Shown here: piece by piece, positions 46,005 through 55,156 of the stretch
Position numbering within the stretch: position 1 is the first letter of the stretch
How the letters are laid out: each line of letters starts with the position of its first letter
Source of the DNA: Nostoc sp. JL33
GTDB lineage: Bacteria > Cyanobacteriota > Cyanobacteriia > Cyanobacteriales > Nostocaceae
Length of the DNA: 64,000 bases
Assembly (NCBI RefSeq): GCF_017114985.1
Contig: NZ_JABXKP010000070.1
Location: forward strand, 1 to 64,000
Reading direction: 5' to 3'
Notes under the pieces: generated by a model
What the model was told of the DNA's origin: nothing
The model's input: the letters and a program-made list of their open reading frames with translations, nothing else
Database searches by the model: none
Position numbers and translations under genes: made by a program

Positions 46005-47456
46005 ATGAACGATTCTGCTGCTGATGGCGATGCCCAACGAGATCCTCAGAGTCAAAAACTCGACTTTAAAACAAAACTCGCTTACGGTGCTGGGGATTTA
46101 GGCCCAGCAATTACTGCAAATATCTCCGTTTTTTATCTGCTGTTTTTCTTTACCAATATCGCTGGTATCCCTGCGGGTTTAGCTGGCAGTATTTTGATGA
46201 TTAGCAAAATCTGGGATGGGATAAATGATCCGGTTATCGGGTTCCTGAGTGATAAAACGAAATCTCGTCGCTGGGGTCGTCGTCTTCCTTGGATGTTTTA
46301 TGGAGCAATCCCCTTTGGAATTTTCTTCTTTTTGCAGTGGATTGTACCGCAATTTAGGGCAAATCAGAGTGATAATATTTGGCCGCTATTCTGGTATTAC
46401 GTAGCGATTGGGGTACTATCTCAGTCCTTTTTCACGGTTGTGAATTTGCCTTATACGGCGATGACTCCAGAACTAACTCAAGATTACGACGAACGCACCG
46501 GACTTAACAGCTTTCGCTTTACATTTTCCATTGGTGGTAGCATTCTGTCGTTGATTTTAGCGCAAATTGTTTTTTCCCAAATTGCCGATCGCCAACAACG
46601 ATATCTCGTTTTAGCAGCAATTTGTACGGTAATTTCGATTTTGGCATTATATTGGTGCGTTTTTGGAGTCCGCGATCGCATCCTGGCTTTTGAGTCCAAA
46701 CGCATCCAGTCCGAAGAACCTGCATCTCTCCCCTTCTTGGAACAGCTAAAAATTGTCTTTAGCAACCGACCTTTTCTATTTGTTATTGGTATATATCTTT
46801 TTTCTTGGCTAGGTGTGCAAATTACAGCCAGCATTATTCCATATTTTGTAGTCAATTGTATGGGTCTTACAGAATCAGATGTGCCCACACTGTTGATTGC
46901 AGTCCAAGGAACTGCCCTGCTGATGCTATTTGTCTGGGGGGCGCTGAGTAAAAAAATCGGGAAAAAACTTGTTTATTTTATGGGAATGAGTTTATGGATC
47001 ATAGCTGCTGCCGGACTATTTTTCTTACAACCTGGTCAAATAGCTTTGATGTATGTGATGGCTGTGATGGCGGGTGTTGGTGTATCCACAGCTTATCTAA
47101 TTCCCTGGTCGATGATTCCAGATGTGATTGAATTAGATGAACTCCAAACCGGACAACGCAGAGAAGGCATTTTTTATGGCTTCATGGTTTTGCTACAAAA
47201 ATTTGGTTTAGCTTTCGGGCTGTTTTTGGTAGGAAATGCTTTGCAAGTATCGGGTTTCAAAGCATCTGTAGCCGGAAGTCCACCACCCATCCAACCGGAA
47301 TCGGCACTGTTTGCTATTCGCGTTGCTGTTGGCCCCATACCTACAGTTTGTTTGATTCTGGGCTTAGTTTTAACGTATTTTTACCCGATTACCCGCGAGA
47401 TGCACGCAGAGATCATGCTAAAACTCAAAGAACGGCAAGAGAAGCGGGAGAATTAA
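46005..47456 (+). CDS. GPH-family cation symporter (MFS)
   Basis: 483 residues with about twelve spans. The N-terminal KTKLAYGAGDLGPAITANIS, then SKIWDGINDPVIGFLSDKTK and SRRWGRRLPWMFYGAIPFGI, is the signature of glycoside-pentoside-hexuronide:cation symporters such as MelB. The loop DYDERTGLNSFRFTFSIGGS and VIELDELQTGQRREGIFYGF are also family-typical. It probably imports a sugar or glycoside with Na+ or H+; the substrate is unknown. No sugar-metabolism gene is adjacent. Ends shortly before a hairpin at 47510. Confidence 0.92.
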   Translation: MNDSAADGDAQRDPQSQKLDFKTKLAYGAGDLGPAITANISVFYLLFFFTNIAGIPAGLAGSILMISKIWDGINDPVIGFLSDKTKSRRWGRRLPWMFYGAIPFGIFFFLQWIVPQFRANQSDNIWPLFWYYVAIGVLSQSFFTVVNLPYTAMTPELTQDYDERTGLNSFRFTFSIGGSILSLILAQIVFSQIADRQQRYLVLAAICTVISILALYWCVFGVRDRILAFESKRIQSEEPASLPFLEQLKIVFSNRPFLFVIGIYLFSWLGVQITASIIPYFVVNCMGLTESDVPTLLIAVQGTALLMLFVWGALSKKIGKKLVYFMGMSLWIIAAAGLFFLQPGQIALMYVMAVMAGVGVSTAYLIPWSMIPDVIELDELQTGQRREGIFYGFMVLLQKFGLAFGLFLVGNALQVSGFKASVAGSPPPIQPESALFAIRVAVGPIPTVCLILGLVLTYFYPITREMHAEIMLKLKERQEKREN

Positions 47457-47509
47457 CAAAGCTACTCGAATTACCTAAAACAAAAACCTCAAAGAGTCCT
47501 GACTTTAAT

Positions 47510-47533
47510 CCCTCTCCGTGGGTTCGGAGAGGG
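47510..47533. terminator. hairpin repeat after the symporter gene
   Basis: CCCTCTCC-(8 nt)-GGAGAGGG 54 bp after the stop. It is a member of the dispersed repeat family also present at 24357. Possible terminator. Confidence 0.45.
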
Positions 47534-47674
47534 AAAGGTTTTGCGTAGCAGAAACCAGGGTGAGGTTTCTTTGGGCTATTCGATAAACTAATGCCCAATG
47601 TCTTGTATTTGCGATCGCAAACTGACTTAAGCGATCGTTAAGATCGTTTCCTTCTCAGTTGTACTATGGGGAAC

Positions 47675-47946
47675 TCACGTTAGGTCTAATTCCGATTCCA
47701 ATACTCTGTGCACAATCTCGGTAACTTCCGTTGCCATCCTAGCATCAAGTTCCACCACTTCTTGGTTGGGATCTCTTGGTTGAAGCGCCTTTCCTCCTCG
47801 TAAAGCCATAGTAAATGTGAATAGTTTAGCTGGCTTTCCGTCAGTTTTTGGACGCTTATCTACAAAATGCACGAGTGCAACATAAACAGCTTCAGTTCTC
47901 TCTCTGGTAAAAGTATTACCATTACCGAGTTTTGAAATAACATCCT
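47675..47946 (-). pseudogene. 5'-truncated conserved protein remnant
   Basis: The frame is open from about 47946 to the stop at 47675 without an ATG in the conserved part: EDVISKLGNGNTFTRERTEA, then VYVALVHFVDKRPKTDGKPA, then LDARMATEVTEIVHRVLESE. A GTG at 47872 could start a 65-residue protein, but the protein-like sequence begins earlier and runs into a TAA. Family not recognised. Confidence 0.45.
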
Positions 47947-47980
47947 CACATTAACAATCAAGCAAGTGCTTGTAACATTT

Positions 47981-48160
47981 TTATAACCATTTGTAACATC
48001 TACCAACCACATCACGCCAATACCCATCAAAATCGCCACATCCGTCTATGTAGATGGGGTTTTGATTAAGTAAGTCGGCACGATAAATCCTATCTCCAAA
48101 CTGGGATGTGGCATTGATACTACAAAAATCAAGGCTCTTAAGAAAGTGTTTAGTCTTTAA
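47981..48160 (-). pseudogene. C-terminal remnant of another unknown gene
   Basis: Open frame KTKHFLKSLDFCSINATSQF, then GDRIYRADLLNQNPIYIDGC, then GDFDGYWRDVVGRCYKWL and TAA at 47981-47983. It has no start and begins right at the rtcA 3' end. The text is clearly protein-like. Together with the next remnant (47675-47946) it marks a decayed locus. Confidence 0.45.
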
Positions 48161-48162
48161 TC

Positions 48163-49212
48163 TTATCCACCAATTACAGGAATCACTGACACGATTTTCT
48201 CAGCTTCATTTACCCTAATCTGCGCCAACCCAAACTGTTCAATTACGGCTGCATTCGTCGTCAAATGCCTACTTACCTCAGCTATCCGGTAATGACTTTC
48301 CTGTGAGGCTAAAGCACCTGGCAATAATAACTGATCTGCTAAATGTTCATCTACTGCTGCGCCGGTTTTATGAAACTCAAGTAGTTGCTGACAAGCAATC
48401 TCTGCAACTGTCTCCGCAGACAACCGCAAACGCCCGAATCCACCAAAGCCAGTCAAGCTGTTCTGATACTCAGCAGTTAAAAAAATACCCGCACCCGGTG
48501 CTATACCTCTTTCTCGCAAAGCGTGTACAGCAACTTTCAAATGGGCTTCCCGTAACAAATTCTCGGCACGATTCGCCATCCGTTGGGGAATATGCGAAGG
48601 CAATTCCGTCACGACTGCTAGCCCTCGCACCTGTTGTAACTCTCCCCGTTCTAGCAAGTTGATGCCGTTGAGTTTACCACCGCCACTCACTTGCAACTGT
48701 ACCTCTCCGCCACCTTGGGGAAACCACCCCCAAGCGCCTAACTTGACTTGGGCTTCTACACCCATGCGTTGCAGTATCGGCAAATAAACTTGCTCAATGT
48801 ACGTCACTGTCGGGCTAAAGTTCACATGAGTTCCACCCTTTAGTGTTACTTGGGAATTGCCAGATGCTAGTGCCAAAGGTAAGAGAATTGTCTGTAAAAC
48901 TAGAGCGATCGCACCCGCAGAACCACCAAGTTGTGCTTTACTAACATCAAAGGTATAAGTTCCAGCTTGCACAGCACTACCTGGGATGAATTCCAGCAGC
49001 ATTGAACCCAAAGCATCACCCCGTAGTTGGGCATTACAAATTCTCGCCGCAGCCCGAACTGCTGTTAAATGTTGTGCTGCTAATCCTGGCTTTTTGCGTC
49101 CAGCGCGAATGCCTGAAATTAGTATGGGTTCGCCAGTGATGGCCGCTAGACTTAAGGAAGTGCGAAGAACTTGTCCGCCTCCCTCTCCGTAGGAACCGTC
49201 AATTTCAATCAT
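48163..49212 (-). CDS. rtcA: RNA 3'-terminal phosphate cyclase
   Basis: About 349 residues from the ATG at 49212. The family start is MIEIDGSYGEGGGQVLRTSL, so I prefer this ATG over 49272, which would add 20 residues rich in repeat wording. Further motifs are RAGRKKPGLAAQHLTAVRAA, GGSAGAIALVLQTILLPLAL and KGGTHVNFSPTVTYIEQVYL. The AMP-accepting His is near the C-terminus in AEVSRHLTTNAAVIEQFG. The enzyme converts RNA 3'-phosphate to 2',3'-cyclic phosphate using ATP. The ligase rtcB is not in the window. Complete and alone. Confidence 0.95.
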   Translation of the reverse strand: MIEIDGSYGEGGGQVLRTSLSLAAITGEPILISGIRAGRKKPGLAAQHLTAVRAAARICNAQLRGDALGSMLLEFIPGSAVQAGTYTFDVSKAQLGGSAGAIALVLQTILLPLALASGNSQVTLKGGTHVNFSPTVTYIEQVYLPILQRMGVEAQVKLGAWGWFPQGGGEVQLQVSGGGKLNGINLLERGELQQVRGLAVVTELPSHIPQRMANRAENLLREAHLKVAVHALRERGIAPGAGIFLTAEYQNSLTGFGGFGRLRLSAETVAEIACQQLLEFHKTGAAVDEHLADQLLLPGALASQESHYRIAEVSRHLTTNAAVIEQFGLAQIRVNEAEKIVSVIPVIGG

Positions 49213-49272
49213 GGGTGATTTTGGGATGTTGGATTTTGGGTTATCCCCACGGCTTTTGAAATCAAACCACAA

Positions 49273-49457
49273 ATTATAGACGGCTAGTAGCTAGCTTTTT
49301 GAACGCAAGTTACACAAATATACAGAAAAAGTTCTGATATGTGTTTCTGTAGTTTGATGACATACTCCTACACTGATTGCAAGCAATCAGCGTGTAGGCA
49401 TCTGGGCGACTCCCCGTATACCGAGCTTAATATATCTGGTGCTATCTGGTAGTTGGA
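49273..49457. other. spacer upstream of rtcA
   Basis: About 185 bases with no gene; a short inverted repeat CACTGATTGCAAGCAATCAGCG occurs near 49370-49392. Likely carries the rtcA promoter. Confidence 0.35.
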
Positions 49458-49827
49458 TTTGACATACCAGTAAACTCACGAGGATTCTAATTCATGGTTC
49501 ACAGAAATCCGCTTGCTTTTCTCAAGTTTCCCATCAATAGTATTGGCGGTCTTCTCCCCATGCTTTCCCTCAACCGGAGGCAGATTATTCTTGCCCAGAA
49601 GTACTGTTTTGCCACTCGCTCCCTAAGATTGTCATTCCCGAATTGAGGATATTAATCGCGGCATTTGTATCCCGACAAATTTCTATCCCGCAGTTAGAAC
49701 ATGAATGAGTTCGGGGAAGAAGTGACTTTTTCACATTAGACCCAAATTTTCGGTAAAAATTGCTCTGCTTAAGATTTTCATAGTTTTTACTTAACATACT
49801 TTTAGTAAATTGAAGATGAGTAATCAA
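49458..49827 (-). mobile_element. decayed IS200/IS605 TnpB remnant with right end
   Basis: The 80-codon frame 49585-49827 contains KKSLLPRTHSCSNCG and CRDTNAAINILNSGM, the zinc finger and last RuvC Asp of TnpB. The first Cys pair and everything before it are missing. Beyond the stop, GAATCCTCGTGAGTTTACTG and ATGTCAA at 49458-49490 is a diverged right end of the type at 54270-54307. This copy cannot make an active nuclease, but the right end could still be transcribed. Confidence 0.72.
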
Positions 49828-49828
49828 T

Positions 49829-49948
49829 AGGACTTACGCAATCAAAGCTTGAAACCTCGCACGCTACGCGAACCCCCCTTAAAAAAGGTGGGAACTTGAA
49901 AGCCCCCAATTTATCGGGGGTTGGGGGATCTATAAATGCGTAAGTCCT
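49829..49948. mobile_element. 120-bp MITE with 12-bp perfect ends
   Basis: AGGACTTACGCA at 49829-49840 and TGCGTAAGTCCT at 49937-49948 are perfect inverted repeats. The inside includes CCCCCAATTTATCGGGGGTTGGGGG and no frame. It was probably mobilised by a transposase elsewhere in the genome. Confidence 0.8.
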
Positions 49949-49988
49949 TATCAAGTTAAAAATATGACGGTATGCTTAGGGAGGAAAT

Positions 49989-52220
49989 GTGAGAAAATTT
50001 TATTCACTTAAAAAAAGTAGAGGTTTTGAGCTAGATAAAATATTTCGATGGTCAAGGCATAAATGGCTGGTGCGCTTAACTGTTGTTTTACTTGTGGCTT
50101 GTTTGTTAACTATAAGTCTGCATTCTTTAGCAGTTCAACCAGGAGTAAGCAAATCACAACCCAAAGTAATTTTGATTTCTCTAGATGGAGCTACTCCAGA
50201 TTTTGTCGAACAGTATCTCAAGAGTGGTGTTCTGAGTCCAAAGCAAGGATTAGGACTGATTAAAAACAAGGGAGTTTATGCAGAGCGGAACATAACCTGT
50301 AGCGCATCTCTGACAGCTGCTTGCCATATTGCAATCAGTACGGGTTCTACCGCTGCACGCAATGATATTAATGCCAACACATTTCACCTAGTAGCCAGCC
50401 CATTCACTTCTAACATAAGTGGTTTTGCGGCTGCGATCGGCGGATATTCGACTACTGGCCCTGCTGCAAATTTGTCCCCAACTGCTGAACCACTGTGGAT
50501 TAGACTCCAACAAAATGGGAAGAAAGTTGTGACTGCAACTTTTCCCGGAGCAGATGGAGTTGATGTTCCAGTACCAGGTTTAACTAACAGCCCAATTATT
50601 CAACCCGCTAGTAAGAGAACCGTATCTTATACAGTCCCTTTTGGAGCTTTTGCTGGTGCAGGTGCTAAAGGTTTCAGTTTGACGACAGCTAACTTCAGCT
50701 TGGCATCCTTTCTTACTGTCAGTCAACTCAAAACAGTAGGAAAAGTTTCTTACAGCCCAATTGTGCAAGCAAGTCTTGGTGATCAATTTCTTGTTGGTGG
50801 TGTTAACTATGATATCCAAGTTGCTGCACTTGACACCAGCAATAATCATCAAAAGGACTATGACACCCTAGTATTTTTTGATTCTAATATTGGGATTCAA
50901 CATCAATCTTTCAATTTACCTTCAACTGGGCCAGCATACGTAAGAGCGCGGGATAAAAAATCCAGCTTATTTTATTTAGAAGGTAGTGACAACAAAGCTG
51001 GAACTGCTTTTTATGTCAGTAATCTGGCTCCTGATTTGAGTAGTCTGAGGATTGCGCGTTACAGTGCTAACGCTATTCCTAATAATCCCGCAGTCCAAAC
51101 TACAGTTGATGACATTAATAATAACGTTGGTTTCTGGTGGCCTCAGTCTGATTACCGGATTATAGAACGATTGAGTCCGGGATTTAACACTTTCCCCGAC
51201 ACGGAACTAGAAGCTATCTATGAAGACCAAGTTCGAGGTTTTGTAGATTATCAGACGCGGATTGCTTTGAGAGCAATCAAGCAAAATCCCAATGCTTCAC
51301 TGGTGATGGTTTATATTGAGCAGCCAGACGGCTCTGAACACCAGTTTCTCTTAACTGATTTACGTCAAGCAACTAATCCGAGCAATCCCAATACAATTGG
51401 TGCAGCGCAAGACAAAGCAAAAGTCGCCCGATATAAGTCTTATGTACAGGCTGCTTATCGGGCAGCTAATGATGCTGTAGAGCGGATCATTAATGCAGTA
51501 GGTACGGATAGTCACGGGAAACCAAACAGTAACATTATTGTAGTATCGGATCATGGTTTTTCTACCTTTCACACCACGGTTAACCTGAATAACTTCCTCA
51601 AAAGTAAAGGTTTTGACTCAAATAAAGTCCGAAGTGTAACATCGGGGCCAGCAGCTAACATTTATATTAATCTTCAGGGACGGGAACCCAACGGCATCGT
51701 CAGTCGCTCTGAATATGTCACTATCCAAAAACAAATTGTCGCCGCTCTCAAGGAATTGGTAGACACGAATTACAACTATGTATCGTCAAAACGGCAAGCC
51801 ATTTTTGATAAGATTTATACTCGTCCGTTGCCAGCGAATTTAAACGAGCCGAAATTTGGACTGAATACTAGCGAATTTGTTGGTCAAGATAGTGGTGATG
51901 TCTTCGCGATTATGAGCGATGGTTATAACTTTGACGGAATTCAAAGTCCTGTGGTGACTCGTTTGGGGGATGCCAACAATTTAGTGTTTTCAGTACCTAA
52001 TTTCTACGGAGCGCATGGCTATGACCCGAATATATCCAAACTGAGTGCCATTTTCTACGCGGCTGGCCCCGATATCAGTCGTCGTGGCAGTATCGGCACA
52101 ATCCACAATATTGATGTGGCTCCAACTATCAATAATTTACTAGGCGTTCCTTCTGCTTCAACGGTTCAGGGACAGGTTATCAACCTCAATTCGAGCGCTG
52201 CCCTCAGTCTCAGTCGATGA
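49989..52220 (+). CDS. alkaline-phosphatase-superfamily phosphodiesterase/pyrophosphatase
   Basis: 743 residues with a GTG start at 49989 preceded by GGGAGGAA at the right distance. A single N-terminal membrane anchor or signal (about residues 27-48, VRLTVVLLVACLLTISLHSL). The metal site begins VILISLDGATPDFVEQYL, with the nucleophile region NITCSASLTAACHIAISTGS (Thr/Ser). Later metal ligands are MVYIEQPDGSEHQF, NIIVVSDHGFSTFH and FYGAHGYDPN. This is the type I phosphodiesterase/nucleotide pyrophosphatase branch. It is probably periplasmic and releases phosphate from esters. The centre, residues 190-330, is a beta-rich insert not usual in short members. Substrate unknown. Confidence 0.9.
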   Translation: MRKFYSLKKSRGFELDKIFRWSRHKWLVRLTVVLLVACLLTISLHSLAVQPGVSKSQPKVILISLDGATPDFVEQYLKSGVLSPKQGLGLIKNKGVYAERNITCSASLTAACHIAISTGSTAARNDINANTFHLVASPFTSNISGFAAAIGGYSTTGPAANLSPTAEPLWIRLQQNGKKVVTATFPGADGVDVPVPGLTNSPIIQPASKRTVSYTVPFGAFAGAGAKGFSLTTANFSLASFLTVSQLKTVGKVSYSPIVQASLGDQFLVGGVNYDIQVAALDTSNNHQKDYDTLVFFDSNIGIQHQSFNLPSTGPAYVRARDKKSSLFYLEGSDNKAGTAFYVSNLAPDLSSLRIARYSANAIPNNPAVQTTVDDINNNVGFWWPQSDYRIIERLSPGFNTFPDTELEAIYEDQVRGFVDYQTRIALRAIKQNPNASLVMVYIEQPDGSEHQFLLTDLRQATNPSNPNTIGAAQDKAKVARYKSYVQAAYRAANDAVERIINAVGTDSHGKPNSNIIVVSDHGFSTFHTTVNLNNFLKSKGFDSNKVRSVTSGPAANIYINLQGREPNGIVSRSEYVTIQKQIVAALKELVDTNYNYVSSKRQAIFDKIYTRPLPANLNEPKFGLNTSEFVGQDSGDVFAIMSDGYNFDGIQSPVVTRLGDANNLVFSVPNFYGAHGYDPNISKLSAIFYAAGPDISRRGSIGTIHNIDVAPTINNLLGVPSASTVQGQVINLNSSAALSLSR

Positions 52221-52519
52221 CGCATGAACCACGCAGTAGAATGATTACCGAAATAGTGTCCAGTGCCCAATTAGAGTGCTGAGTAAAGAAGTACCTCGGC
52301 TAAGAGTTAAATATACCGCCCACAAGGGGAGCCACTGCGTTGCGGGGAGTGGAAAGATTCATTAGTACTACTTCTTACTTAGGACTCAGAACTCAGTACT
52401 CCAATGCCTCCTTATTTCAATCCTCTAGATTTATCTATGGGGTTACTCAGCACTCTCTGTTTATTCCCATAAAAATGCAGAGATTAGTACAATTTTATAA
52501 GGGAAAAGCTGAAAACCCT
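52221..52519. other. spacer before the IS605-type element
   Basis: About 300 bases with no gene. Contains GGGGAGCCACTGCGTTGCGG near 52326, a dispersed noncoding motif also seen near 54840, and a small inverted repeat ACTTAGGACTCAGAACTCAG. Confidence 0.35.
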
Positions 52520-52598
52520 TGAAGATGTGTCCGACTCAGTCGGACACATCTGTGCTTTAGACAAGGGATGAAAGCTCATAGCAGGATTTCTCCTGCAC

Positions 52599-53015
52599 TC
52601 AAGCCTTTTGTTGCTCAATATAACGCTTGACTGTTTCTGTGCAAACATTTCCTGCCGTACTTACAAAGTAACTTGGAGTCCAAAGAGTTGGTATTTTTAA
52701 TAGCTCTGGAAACTGCTTTCTTAGTATGGAAGATGCACGACCTTTTATTAGCCTAATAATTTTACTAGGATCGTCACTAGGTTTAGCGTTGACAAATAAA
52801 TGTACGTGATCTGGCATAATTTCTAAGACAATAATCCGCCATCTATTCTCTACACAAACCTCAAATATAATTTCTTGCAGCTTCTCTGCAATCGCACCGA
52901 CTAGAACCTTCTTCCGTCTTTTTGGAATAAAGACAAAGTGATAATTTAGTAACGAAACAGCATTACTTTCATGCCGATATTCGTGACTGCAAAACTTACC
53001 CATAATATTGCTCAT
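52599..53015 (-). CDS. tnpA: IS200/IS605 Y1 transposase
   Basis: 138 residues. HUH motif in IIVLEIMPDHVHLFVNAKPS (His-x-His) and the catalytic Tyr near the end (TETVKRYIEQQKA). The N-terminal region NAVSLLNYHFVFIPKRRKKV is family-typical. It cuts and joins single-stranded DNA at the ends of the element. It appears intact. Start at 53015 or the ATG at 53003. Confidence 0.96.
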   Translation of the reverse strand: MSNIMGKFCSHEYRHESNAVSLLNYHFVFIPKRRKKVLVGAIAEKLQEIIFEVCVENRWRIIVLEIMPDHVHLFVNAKPSDDPSKIIRLIKGRASSILRKQFPELLKIPTLWTPSYFVSTAGNVCTETVKRYIEQQKA

Positions 53016-53082
53016 ACCTCTTGACTCTCGTCTATAGCCATTGTACTATAAACACAGGTCGTAGACAAACTATAAAAAATCA

Positions 53083-54267
53083 ATGCTAGTTTTAGAGTAC
53101 AAAGTTAAGGGGAAACAATTTCAATATCAAGCAATTGACGATGCTATTCGTACAACTCAATTTATTCGCAATAAAGCGATTAGATACTGGATGGATGCAG
53201 AACGTGAGTTAAGAATTGACAAGTTTGCACTTAACAAGTATTCTACTGAATTACGCTCATATTTTAAGTTTGTTGCCGATCTAAATTCAATGGCTGTACA
53301 ATCAGCCGCAGAACGTGGATGGTTTGCTATATCTCGTTTCTACGACAACTGTAAGTCCAAAAAATCGGGCAAGAAAGGATATCCTCGCTTTCAAAAAGAT
53401 TGTCGTAGCACTGAATACAAAACGTCAGGCTGGAAGCTGCATTCCACTTTGCGCCGCATTACCTTTACTGATAAAAAGGGTATCGGACAACTTAAGCTGC
53501 TAGGTAAGTGGGACATCCACCAATACAATATTAAAGATATAAAGCGAGTCCGATTGATTCGTCGTGCTGATGGATATTACGCTCAGTTCTGCATTGGAAT
53601 TGATGTAGTAGATGTTCAGCCCAAAACAGGCGAAGAAATCGGTTTAGATGTTGGAATTGAGAGCTTCTACTCTGACTCTAATGGGCATCACGAACCTAAT
53701 CCTAAGTTTTTAAGAAAGGCTGAAAAATCAATCAAGCATTCTCAAAGACGTATTTACAAAAAGGTAAAAGGTTCGTCGGGTAGACGCAACGCTCGTAAAG
53801 TCTATGCCAAAAAACACTTAAGAGTAAGTAGGCAAAGGATAGAACACGCCAAGAGACTGGCGCGGAACTTAAACAAGTCTAACGACTTAGTATCCTACGA
53901 AGATTTAAGAGTTTCAAATATGGTAAAAAACCATTGTTTAGCAAAATCAATTAGTGATGCTAGTTGGTATTTGTTCAGACAATGGATAGAATATTTCGCG
54001 GTTAAATTTGGCAAATTAGCGATTGCTGTACCACCTCATTATACCTCACAAAAGTGTAGTTACTGTGGCATCATTGTCAAAAAATCTCTATCAACTCGTA
54101 CTCATAAATGTATTTGTGGATGCAACTTACATAGAGATGTTAACGCCGCGCAAAATATTCTGAACCTTGCTAGACTTGCTAGGATGGGACACATCCAAAG
54201 TAACGCTAATGGACTAGCAACCTCTACTCTTTCTGGCGCAAGCCTGATAGAGCAAGTAGCTAGGTAG
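53083..54267 (+). CDS. tnpB: TnpB RNA-guided nuclease of the IS605-type element
   Basis: 394 residues. RuvC catalytic acids are present: D189 (EEIGLDVGIESF), E273 (LVSYEDLRVSNM) and D352 (LHRDVNAAQNIL). The zinc finger has CSYCGI (325/328) and CICGC (343-347). TnpB proteins are ancestors of Cas12 and use an omega-RNA from the gene 3' end and right end to cut DNA, promoting retention of the element. All key residues are intact, so it is probably active. It is divergent from tnpA with 67 bp between the starts. The right-end hairpin begins just after the stop. Confidence 0.96.
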   Translation: MLVLEYKVKGKQFQYQAIDDAIRTTQFIRNKAIRYWMDAERELRIDKFALNKYSTELRSYFKFVADLNSMAVQSAAERGWFAISRFYDNCKSKKSGKKGYPRFQKDCRSTEYKTSGWKLHSTLRRITFTDKKGIGQLKLLGKWDIHQYNIKDIKRVRLIRRADGYYAQFCIGIDVVDVQPKTGEEIGLDVGIESFYSDSNGHHEPNPKFLRKAEKSIKHSQRRIYKKVKGSSGRRNARKVYAKKHLRVSRQRIEHAKRLARNLNKSNDLVSYEDLRVSNMVKNHCLAKSISDASWYLFRQWIEYFAVKFGKLAIAVPPHYTSQKCSYCGIIVKKSLSTRTHKCICGCNLHRDVNAAQNILNLARLARMGHIQSNANGLATSTLSGASLIEQVAR

Positions 54268-54307
54268 ATATTAGAATCCCCGTGCATTTATGCCGGGGAG
54301 TGTCAAA
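54130..54307 (+). ncRNA. predicted omega-RNA region of the intact TnpB element
   Basis: By analogy with characterised TnpB systems the guide scaffold covers the last part of tnpB through the right-end hairpin (54278-54298), and the guide is the flanking DNA after 54307. Boundaries here are inferred, not seen; only the hairpin and conserved end are directly visible. Confidence 0.45.
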
Positions 54308-54573
54308 ACATCCAGGTGATATTACTAATATTTGATTTATCATAATGGGCTTATCTTAGTTGTTTAAACCGAATATCTAGGTTGGTTGTTTGAATCCTTC
54401 ACCGAATAGCCCGTCGTAGACATAGCTAAAAACCATACCCAGAATATTTAGCCGAAAATAGGCAGAATCGTAGGGGTAACAAGGCTAACAAACCTAATTT
54501 CCTTAAAGAAACCGGGTTTAGAGTACCTGTAATATGGGAGACTTGGCAATATTCCCTATAAATCAGATTCAAT
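54308..54573. other. spacer after the IS605-type element
   Basis: About 265 bases without a gene. 54410-54545 has wording such as GTAGACATAGCTAAAAACC and GAAACCGGGTTTAGAG, which looks like decayed noncoding repeats. Confidence 0.3.
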
Positions 54574-54702
54574 ATGAGTAACACAATTTCGGACATCACA
54601 GTTAAGGCCATCAACGGTGAGGATAAGCAATTAAACGATTACATCGGGAAGGTACTCTTAATTGTGAATATGGCTTCCTACTGGTTAGTCATTAGTCATT
54701 AA
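54574..54702 (+). pseudogene. truncated glutathione peroxidase
   Basis: 42 codons: MSNTISDITVKAINGEDKQL, then NDYIGKVLLIVNMASY. This is the N-terminus of GPX/BtuE-type thiol peroxidases, in which the next residues should be the catalytic Cys in a CGxTPQ motif. Instead the frame continues WLVISH and stops, in a TAGTCATT tandem repeat. The catalytic site is absent, so it is non-functional. Confidence 0.75.
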
Positions 54703-55156
54703 GTAAGTGGGCGTGAATAATTAAAGGTTTGTAGTCAGTTAGCACGGTCTTCTCCCTACAGCCCTTCTCAAGACAGGAGAAGCTATTGCGCGTTCGGGCA
54801 TCCTACGGCAGGCGCTAGCCACGCGCGTGAGGGAGTGCTTGGGAGCCACTGCGGGGACAGGGGTTTCCCAAAGTGGAGCAAGTGGCGCCAGACGCCAAGG
54901 GCGATAGCGTCACAAAGAGCAAGTCTTCTCCCCTTGGGAGAACGGTAAGGGGTGAAGCCCTTACTACGAAGCAATTTAATTAATTTTACATTGCGTAACA
55001 TGGTTTAATTTATTCTTGCCCACTCACTTAGGTAAAAATCTCTGTACTATTGACTATTGACTGTTAGCTCTGGACTGTTAAATTTATTTACGTCCAGTCC
55101 CTTAATTGAGAATATAGTCTCGATGAGTAGTTTAATTTATTTGTGTCTAATTTGTC
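54703..55156. other. GC-rich dispersed repeat island
   Basis: 54740-54990 is GC-rich compared with its surroundings and contains inverted wording (GGCGCCAGACGCCAAGGGCG; GTCTTCTCCCC...GGGGTGAAG). Frames here are short. It looks like a compound noncoding repeat, followed by the promoter region of the epimerase gene. Confidence 0.45.

Larger units (their letters stand above)
52520..54307. mobile_element. complete IS200/IS605-type insertion sequence
   Basis: About 1.8 kb with divergent tnpA (minus) and tnpB (plus), the IS605 layout. The left side has a perfect 27-bp palindrome at 52524-52550 (GATGTGTCCGACT-C-AGTCGGACACATC). The right end at 54270-54307 is GAATCCCCG...CGGGGAGTGTCAA with a hairpin at 54278-54298. 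No terminal inverted repeats or target duplication, as expected for single-strand peel-and-paste transposition. Exact ends are uncertain by a few bases. Confidence 0.85.
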
